The translations under genes were made by a program, and so were the position numbers. The notes under the pieces are model-generated. The model did no database searches and was not told the DNA's origin. It saw only the letters and a list, made by a program, of their open reading frames with translations. Below are positions 1 to 4,533 of a stretch of 6,285 nt of DNA, in pieces. Source of the DNA: Dokdonella_A sp039926425 (GTDB lineage: Bacteria > Pseudomonadota > Gammaproteobacteria > Xanthomonadales > Rhodanobacteraceae); the NCBI RefSeq assembly GCF_039926425.1, contig NZ_JBDSWZ010000278.1, positions 1-6,285 on the forward strand. Reading direction: 5' to 3'. Every line of letters starts with the position of its first letter. Positions within the stretch are counted from its first letter, which is position 1.

Positions 1-164
1 TCGCTTCTGCTGGAAGTAAAAACGGCGCCATCCTCGTCGAAGGCTACGCGCTGCTGCGCATTGTCGGGCCACAGGTGATGATCGGTCGCAATGATGCTGG
101 CATAGGCGTCGAAGTGGTCGGTCCAGCGATATGAGCAACTCCTTTCAGCGCATTGGGCGAGACT
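1..164 (-). pseudogene. start-less coding-like frame running off the left edge
   Basis: Read on the minus strand, this frame is open from just after a TGA at 165-167 to the window edge. From about 134 downward it has strongly coding-like codon use, with mostly G/C third positions, and a soluble-looking sequence containing RWTDHFDAYASI, HHLWPDNAQQR and FDEDGAVF. There is no ATG, GTG or TTG in this frame between the stop and the edge. An AAGGAG at 141-146 sits in front of it, but no start codon follows at normal spacing in this frame. It therefore looks like a gene that lost its 5' end, or one with a frameshift near its start. It lies directly downstream of the beta-helix gene in the same orientation. 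I do not recognise the family. It could also be a chance open frame, since a second minus frame beginning at the TTG at 136-138 also stays open. Confidence 0.3.
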
Positions 165-169
165 TCATT

Positions 170-1711
170 TCACTCGAAGCCATCGGTAAAAATGGGTTGC
201 TCACCGCCGACTTCGACCGCACCGCTATCGCATACGGCGTCGACATCCCCGGCAGGGCGAACATAGCCGCGCTGATCGAGGGCAAGGCACTGGTCCTGAC
301 TTGCGGCGTCGACCGCGACACTGGAGTCGGCCGGAACGAAGGTCGGAGTCGGACCGCCGTGGTCAGCCAATGAGCCGATCGCCAGGTTTGCCGCACTCAC
401 ATTGTTCTGGTTGCTGGAACCAGTGAATGTGCACGAGTTGCCGGGACTTTCGATGTTGCCGAACGCGTGGTGGAGCGCGCCGACGTCGAAACCGCAGGTG
501 CCTGCGAGGATGGTGTTGGAGATGTTGACAACCACCTCGCCGGTGCCGCCGTACCCGCCGATCGCATTGCCCAGAACTCCGATCGGAACGCCGACCGGCC
601 GCACGATCGTGACGTGTTGCACGTCCACTTCGGCGCCGGTGCCGTTGCGATAGCCGATCGCTCCTCCGCGCGCGCCGTCCTGGCCGGCCGCGATGGTGAA
701 CGTGTTCCCGGAAAACGTACTGTTCCCGACGTGCATGCTCGCGGAATCCTCCACGACGATCGCGCCCCCGGTCTCGTCGTCAACCTTGTTGGACAGGAAG
801 CTGGAACCGCGGATGACCATGGTCGATTGGCCTGCCGCGCGGATCGCGCGACTCGTGTTGGACGAGAACACGCTGTCGATGATCTCCACGTCAGCCGGAT
901 TCTGCAGGGTGCCGTTGCGGCCGAAGCTCATGGGCGCGGCATTTTCGGCGTAGGTGAGGCGTCGCACTCGAACGATCAGCGGATCATGGAAATCCTTCAA
1001 TCCGACTTTCGTGCGAGTGATCGTGCTGTCGACGATCTCGACCCGCGCAGCCTGGTGCAGCACCATCCCGGTCAGTGAATTCGCAACGTCGAGGGCGCCA
1101 TCGAGCACGCTGCCGCGGAGCAGCACAGTGGGGCCCGGTCCGTCCGAAGGATTCACGTAGAGCGACGACAACTGGCTGTCGATGATCGAGCAGGTGCCGT
1201 TTTTTTGATTGCAGCCCACGCCGTCGCGGAGATCGCTGTTGCGCACGAAAAAATCGCTCTCGGTAGCGAACACCTGCACAATGCCTGCATCGACTGGCGT
1301 TGCGACATCATCGAGAGCAAGCGTTCCATTGTTCCCGATTGCAACGAGGCCGAAGTCGCTGGTCCGCGCGCTGAGGCCGCGCAGGTCGAGGGATAGGTCG
1401 TGTCCCAACAGCAGCCTCGCATCCGTGGAAACGTGGGTGAGCGACGAACCCGCGCCTTGAACGATCAGGTTCTGGTGCAGCGGCAGCTCTCCACGGACCA
1501 GGGTGTAGCTCCCGGCGGATAGCGTGATGAGGTCGGTGGGACCGAATCGATCGTTGTCGTCCGCCGCCATTGCTGCCTCTCGCAGCGAGCAGTCTCCCAC
1601 CGCGCACGCACCGGGTAGCGGATCGTCGAAGCGCGTGACGGTAAAAGTTTCGGCTTGGACAGTGGCAGCACTTCCGAGTGCGAACAGCAGTGCGATCTGG
1701 GTGAATTTCAT
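170..1711 (-). CDS. exported CSLREA / choice-of-anchor Q beta-helix protein
   Basis: This is a complete 513-residue protein. Residues 1-20 form a classic signal peptide (MKFTQIALLFALGSAATVQA, likely cut after VQA). The mature N-terminus carries the CSLREA motif (residues 41-46) within GDCSLREAAMAA, which defines a family of exported repeat proteins. Residues of roughly 70-440 are rich in short beta turns such as IIDSVFSSNTSR and GNSTFSGNTF, as expected of a right-handed parallel beta-helix. Residues 448-501 (LADHGGPTPTF, DQRGYVRP, CDSGAVEV) match the choice-of-anchor Q pattern, a domain that normally precedes a sorting signal. The protein then ends in IFTDGFE. Its eight cysteines would suit disulfides outside the cytoplasm. 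The frame is open upstream to 2113, but that extra 134 residues translates simple repeats, so I place the start at 1711. An AAGG (1721-1724) lies nine bases before it. No catalytic residues are evident; a surface or extracellular adhesive or structural role is inferred. Confidence 0.9.
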   Translation of the reverse strand: MKFTQIALLFALGSAATVQAETFTVTRFDDPLPGACAVGDCSLREAAMAADDNDRFGPTDLITLSAGSYTLVRGELPLHQNLIVQGAGSSLTHVSTDARLLLGHDLSLDLRGLSARTSDFGLVAIGNNGTLALDDVATPVDAGIVQVFATESDFFVRNSDLRDGVGCNQKNGTCSIIDSQLSSLYVNPSDGPGPTVLLRGSVLDGALDVANSLTGMVLHQAARVEIVDSTITRTKVGLKDFHDPLIVRVRRLTYAENAAPMSFGRNGTLQNPADVEIIDSVFSSNTSRAIRAAGQSTMVIRGSSFLSNKVDDETGGAIVVEDSASMHVGNSTFSGNTFTIAAGQDGARGGAIGYRNGTGAEVDVQHVTIVRPVGVPIGVLGNAIGGYGGTGEVVVNISNTILAGTCGFDVGALHHAFGNIESPGNSCTFTGSSNQNNVSAANLAIGSLADHGGPTPTFVPADSSVAVDAASQDQCLALDQRGYVRPAGDVDAVCDSGAVEVGGEQPIFTDGFE

Positions 1712-2030
1712 GGACTGGGACCTTGATGACAAGACGTTGCAGTGAGCCTTGTCAGTGTCCACGCGAAACGGCGGTTGCGGGGGCCACCTTGGGGAGTCTG
1801 GTTTGAGAAGTCGGGAATCGGGAATCGGGAATCGGAATTGGGGAGGCGGGATCTGGGAAGCGGGGAACGGGTCGAGCGGGTCGCTGCGGTGCGAGGCTCG
1901 ATCGGCGCCTCCGCGCGCACGTGGTCGGTTCGGCCCGCCGCGTAACAGGGGTGCCGATTGCGCGATTGTGCTGGCAGCCAGTTCTCGTCGACCGGGTTTG
2001 TGCGTCGCGTGCAACGGCGAAAGCCTCAAC
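1712..2030. other. gene-free leader of the beta-helix gene
   Basis: This stretch lies upstream of the minus-strand beta-helix gene. All frames that cross it are low-complexity or arginine/proline-rich translations with no recognisable domain. It contains the heptamer array at 1811-1838 and a G-rich plus strand to about 1880. The promoter of the beta-helix gene should lie here, but I see no convincing pair of -35 and -10 boxes. Confidence 0.5.
1811..1838. repeat. TCGGGAA heptamer array
   Basis: Three perfect head-to-tail copies of TCGGGAA (1811-1831) are followed by a degenerate fourth (TCGGAAT, 1832-1838). On the minus strand the array reads as repeated ATTCCCG and translates to PIPDSRFPIPDS-like sequence. 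From memory, such arrays are frequent between genes in Xanthomonadaceae and relatives and give rise to spurious ORFs; this is recollection, not a search result. It lies about 100 bases upstream of the beta-helix start. Confidence 0.8.
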
Positions 2031-2084
2031 CACGAGGGACACGAAGAACACGAAGAACACGAAGAACACGAAGAACACGAAGGG
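2031..2084. repeat. CACGAAGAA nonamer array
   Basis: Four perfect tandem copies of CACGAAGAA occupy 2040-2075. They are flanked by degenerate copies CACGAGGGA (2031-2039) and CACGAAGGG (2076-2084). Translated, the array gives HEEHEEHEE on the plus strand and SSCSSCSSC on the minus strand, which explains a false N-terminal extension of the beta-helix gene. Inverted copies of the same nonamer face it at 2137-2163, so transcription through the region could form a long imperfect stem. Confidence 0.9.
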
Positions 2085-2337
2085 ATCATCGGAAAGTCTT
2101 CGCGAGACCGCACGAATGGTGATCCGAAATTCCTTTTTCTTCGTGCTCTTCGTGTCCTTCGTGTTTCAGGCCTACGCTCTGCGACACCCGCGCACGTTGC
2201 GAATCCCGGCGATCAGCGGAAGGTCTTCGCGAGCCTGCACGAATGGCGATCCGAAAATCCTTCTCCTTCCGGCTCTTCGTGTCCTTCGTGTTTCAGGCTT
2301 TCGCCCTTCGACATCCGCGCACGGTCCGAATCCCGGC
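2084..2337. repeat. 127-bp tandem duplication carrying inverted nonamers
   Basis: Two direct copies, 2084-2210 and 2211-2337, align without gaps at an exact 127-base offset. Matched landmarks are GATCATCGG/GATCAGCGG, TCTTCGCGAG, GCACGAATGG, CTCTTCGTGTCCTTCGTG, TTTCAGGC and GAATCCCGG. The copies differ at scattered positions, so the duplication is not recent. Each contains two or three TTCGTG-type nonamers (2137-2163 and 2273-2290), which are reverse complements of the array at 2031-2084. I see no gene in it. On the minus strand both copies end short frames in similar peptides (AGIRNVRGCRRA and AGIRTVRGCRRA), which I take as a consequence of the duplication. Confidence 0.85.
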
Positions 2338-2408
2338 AAGCGCAGTGGCGCACGCGCCGCGACCGGCGTCCCAGTGGGAGGCATGGCACTCGTGAAACGC
2401 GTTCGCGT

Positions 2409-2640
2409 CTATTCGAATCCGTCGGCGAGGATCAAATCCGATTTCAGCCGCAACGCAAACCCGTCCCAGCTGTCGTCGCGTTGCGCGACGCCTGCGATCA
2501 GCGGCCGACCCGCGGACGACGTCCGTGCGTAAGCGCGGTCGGTTTGCGGATCGACCGCATGTCGGACGACGCCGTTGCCGTCGAATCCCGCGTCGAGGCT
2601 TCCGTTGGGGCGCAGACGTGCCGGAGCATTGGGGCCAGGT
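2409..2640 (-). pseudogene. 3' remnant of a delta-60 repeat protein, ending ILADGFE
   Basis: The frame ends at a TAG at 2409-2411. The preceding codons give RLRPNGSLDAGFDGNGVV, then RPLIAGVAQRDDSW, FALRLKSD and ILADGFE. The LRPNGSLDAGFxGxG phrase followed about 25 residues later by an xIAG phrase is the delta-60 repeat pattern of exported beta-rich proteins, which normally carry many such units. Only about one unit is present. Further upstream the frame stays open to 2771, but that sequence is arginine-rich, has no delta-60 pattern and no signal peptide. I read it as the C-terminal stub of a gene whose 5' part has been lost. The DGFE ending matches the beta-helix protein but uses different codons (GGA TTC GAA against GGC TTC GAG), so it is not a recent copy. 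The left boundary of homology is approximate. Confidence 0.7.
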
Positions 2641-2779
2641 GTAATTTCCAAGCAACGTCGGATCTCACGACGGGCGAACAATGACACGCGGCGCCGATTC
2701 GTGGCCCCATGGCTCGTCCCCTGCAATAGTTCGCGAGCCTCCACATCGGGAGTCGCGAAGCCCGACGGCACTTCGTCGC

Positions 2780-2986
2780 TCAGTCGATTGCGTCTATCAT
2801 GAAGATCGCGTTCTTTCCTTCAGGGCGGGCATTGTCGCGCTGATGAATGCTGAAGCGATCGATGCGTCTGTTCGGGCGACCGCTGCCCATGAAAGCCAGT
2901 GGGCCTTTCCTCTCGGCATCGTGCGCCATGTGCAGGGTCGACGGCTTGGCGGCCGCACGCCCGCGCTTGCCCGCGACGGTCGCCAC
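2780..2986 (-). CDS. unidentified small ORF, possibly a gene fragment
   Basis: This 68-codon frame uses a GTG at 2984-2986 and ends in TGA. The same frame stays open further upstream to beyond 3040, so the start is uncertain and it may be a 3' fragment. Codon use is coding-like. The sequence contains KPSTLHMAHDAERKGPLAFM, RPNRRIDRFSIHQRDNARPE and ends AIFMIDAID. I do not recognise it. It sits between the IS remnant and the delta-60 stub, in the same orientation as both. An overlapping plus-strand frame (ending at 3016) is an alternative reading. There is no clear ribosome binding site. Confidence 0.22.
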   Translation of the reverse strand: MATVAGKRGRAAAKPSTLHMAHDAERKGPLAFMGSGRPNRRIDRFSIHQRDNARPEGKNAIFMIDAID

Positions 2987-3079
2987 ATCGGATGGCTTGC
3001 GGTGGGTGGTGATTGAGGCTGCACTCGCGATGACGGCGCTGCTGCTGGTCCGGGAACGGAAGGGGAAAAGCGGACGGAC

Positions 3080-3105
3080 TGGATCGGTCCCGATTTTTTG
3101 GACAG
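3080..3105. repeat. probable right inverted repeat of the IS3 remnant
   Basis: On the plus strand this reads TGGATCGGTCCCG followed by ATTTTTTGGACAG. It begins with the TG typical of IS3-family ends and has the CCC then TTGGACA layout of many IS3-group termini. It starts five bases past the transposase stop codon at 3111. Only one end is present, so the boundary is inferred. Confidence 0.45.
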
Positions 3106-3110
3106 GTCAT

Positions 3111-3360
3111 TCAGGCGACCGGCAGGTTCTCGAACTGCTCCCACAATTCGTCGAGCCCACTGTGCAACCGGTTGTCGAACACCTCGATCTATTTGAGCAG
3201 TCGGCTATGGTCTTCGTCGCGCGTTTCGAAGCGCGCGTGATGTGTCAGCTTCTGCTCGAATGAAGCGACGAAGCATTCCATCAACGTGACCGATGCCATT
3301 TCGACTCATGCTGGTGAAGAGGCCAGCGGCGTGCAGGTGCTGCAGGTACGCGTTGCACGT
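3111..3360 (-). pseudogene. IS3-family transposase (orfB) C-terminal fragment
   Basis: On the minus strand one frame gives TCNAYLQHLHAAGLFTSMSRNG, equivalent to the xxAYxxxLxxxGxxxSMSRxG segment of IS3 orfB transposases. A second frame continues with MECFVASFEQKLTHHARFET, RDEDHSRLLK, a TAG stop (3189-3191), then IEVFDNRLHSGLDELWEQFE and NLPVA before the TGA at 3111-3113. This corresponds to the ESFFASLKTE, FxTRDEA, YIEVFYNRxRxHS and FE landmarks of the family's DDE integrase core. The glutamate in MECF would be the catalytic E. Lesions are a frame break with lost bases between SMSRNG and MECF, the internal TAG, and missing residues in the YNRxRxHS segment. The two catalytic aspartates lie in the missing 5' part, so the product would be inactive. 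Confidence 0.82.
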
Positions 3361-3609
3361 GTCATGCACGCCCACGAGACGTTCATGACGACGTGAGCGC
3401 TTGCAAGGATGACCTGACTCGTCCTGATTCAGCCCTGTCTCACAGCAACTCCGTGGCGAAGCAGATGGCCGCTCATTCTCAATATTTTGTTCTCTTCACT
3501 CCTGTCGCGCATTCTCCCTTCCCCCAGGATCATTGCATCCGCAGTTTGTCCCGTGAGGCGAGAGACGCGCGACAGGTGGCCAAAGCGGTCTGTTGAAAGG
3601 GCGTCGCGG

Positions 3610-3834
3610 ATGCGAACGACACTCACGCACGATGGACCGCCGTCCAAGGCAAAGCGTGAGTGGATAAAACGTTTCTTGGACAGACTTCCTCAGTCAATTG
3701 ACGAGGCAGTCAACCTGCAAGAGTTACAGGTATCGGTGACGAGCCCGATCGCAGAGACTTTCCGCCAGAGAATCTCGCGGAAATCGGTCGAGGCGGGGAT
3801 CGACCTGAAGACGTCTGACGCGTCCTCCGTTTGA
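3610..3834 (+). CDS. weak candidate for a small hypothetical protein
   Basis: This 74-residue candidate starts at an ATG with AAAGG (3596-3600) nine bases before it and ends at TGA. It has a charged, soluble composition with a possible amphipathic helix (KREWIKRFLDRLPQSIDEAV) and no signal peptide or membrane segment. I recognise no family. Codon use is less G/C-biased at third positions than in the two clear genes, and an overlapping minus-strand frame is open across the same stretch. The same frame continues upstream to an ATG at 3487 without a better ribosome binding site. Confidence 0.25.
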   Translation: MRTTLTHDGPPSKAKREWIKRFLDRLPQSIDEAVNLQELQVSVTSPIAETFRQRISRKSVEAGIDLKTSDASSV

Positions 3835-3974
3835 ATGCGTATCTTCCTGGCAGGTTGTGGGCCATTCCCTGCTGACCGCTCGCGCGCTCGGCGAATGCTG
3901 GCGATGTCGTCCCTCGACTGATGAACGTGAAAGTGTTCGGGTTGAAGCGAACCTGTCGATCCGCAAGTCGATGC

Positions 3975-3994
3975 GGTTTTCGCGCGTGAAAACC
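3975..3994. repeat. short palindrome, 7-bp arms around 6 bases
   Basis: GGTTTTC (3975-3981) and GAAAACC (3988-3994) are perfect inverted arms around GCGCGT. The size and symmetry would fit a protein-binding operator. There is no adjacent gene start within 500 bases, and a match of this size can occur by chance, so no function is assigned. Confidence 0.2.
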
Positions 3995-4522
3995 TGAATA
4001 CTTTTCCCACCTTTCAAAACCATCGTCGGCATTTTCGTGCAACTGGTGCGCTTATCGCCCAAGTTGCGTTGCGTGTCGAATGGCCGAGAGTGCTCGACAT
4101 CCGGTGCGAGCGCTCATGAAATCCCGCCAGGCACGCGCGTGGATGCTGAGTTTTCCGTATCCGTCGCTTGCTGCTTCACAGCACGATCGATGTCATCGGC
4201 CCGATGGCAGGAATCGTGCATTGCATAATGGTGGGCTACTGGCGCGTCGCGGCGCGCCAGGTGCACCGCCGGACAGTGCAGCGCGGTCACGCTGAGCCAA
4301 CGCGTCCGCGGCGCACTCAACCTGTATGTCCACGTTTCACCGACCGCGCCTCGCTTGTTGATTTTTTTGGTCCACTGTCGTGGGTCAGCCTGATGTTGAA
4401 GTTGAACACGCGCCCTGGTTGATAAAACTGGCGGATGCGTCGCTGGTTGTTGGTGGCAAAAAACCATTGCGCTTCTCGCCTGGCAATGGCGGTCGATGCA
4501 ATTCATGAAAGGTCACGGCACT

Positions 4523-4526
4523 GGAG
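4523..4526 (+). promoter_or_regulatory. ribosome binding site of the FG-GAP gene
   Basis: GGAG lies seven bases before the ATG at 4534. It decides the start against an ATG at 4505, which is in another frame and leads into a different, non-homologous reading. Confidence 0.6.
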
Positions 4527-4533
4527 ATTCACC

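Larger units (their letters stand above)
3080..3360 (-). mobile_element. remnant of an IS3-family insertion sequence
   Basis: The remnant comprises the 3' part of an orfB-type transposase and, just beyond its stop codon, a probable right terminal inverted repeat (3080-3105). No orfA, no 5' half of orfB and no matching left end in the proper orientation can be found up to 4533. The element is truncated and cannot move on its own. Its left-hand neighbours are themselves gene fragments, which suits a region that has accumulated insertions and deletions. Confidence 0.65.
3361..4533. other. 1.2 kb without a recognisable gene
   Basis: Between the IS remnant and the FG-GAP gene I find no RNA gene, no terminator-like hairpin with a T-run, and no ORF with a family I can name. 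Short frames are open on both strands (for example minus 3690-4062 and 4114-4506, plus 4168-4422), but they overlap each other, are rich in arginine and serine, and lack consistent codon bias. Parts are less GC-rich than the flanking genes (about 3470-3550 and 3990-4030). Decayed genes or non-coding accessory DNA are both possible. The promoter of the FG-GAP gene should lie near the right end, but no clear boxes are visible. Confidence 0.5.

Noticed and set aside
141..147. AAAGGAG on the minus strand as a ribosome binding site for a gene at the left edge
   Set aside because: The only nearby start is a TTG directly abutting it, in a frame with poorer codon use. The better frame has no start.
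467..1078. 203-codon plus-strand frame
   Set aside because: It lies opposite the beta-helix gene, shows no domain, and is explained by that gene's codon bias.
1712..2113. In-frame N-terminal extension of 134 residues for the beta-helix gene
   Set aside because: It translates the nonamer and heptamer arrays (SCSSCSSC, PIPDSR) and would bury a perfect signal peptide that starts at 1711.
2031..2337. CRISPR-like array
   Set aside because: The units are contiguous 9-mers and a two-copy 127-bp duplication. There are no regularly spaced unique spacers and no cas genes.
1749..2684. 311-codon plus-strand frame across the repeats
   Set aside because: It consists mainly of translated simple repeats (HEEHEEHEE) and the antisense of the delta-60 stub, with no start context or domain.
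2847..3263. 138-codon plus-strand frame
   Set aside because: Its second half is antisense to the IS3 transposase remnant, and its first half overlaps a more coding-like minus frame.
4168..4422. Plus-strand 84-codon frame (IDVIGPMAGIVHCIMVGYW)
   Set aside because: A hydrophobic segment is visible, but there is no ribosome binding site, codon bias is weak, no family is recognised, and an equally long minus frame overlaps it.
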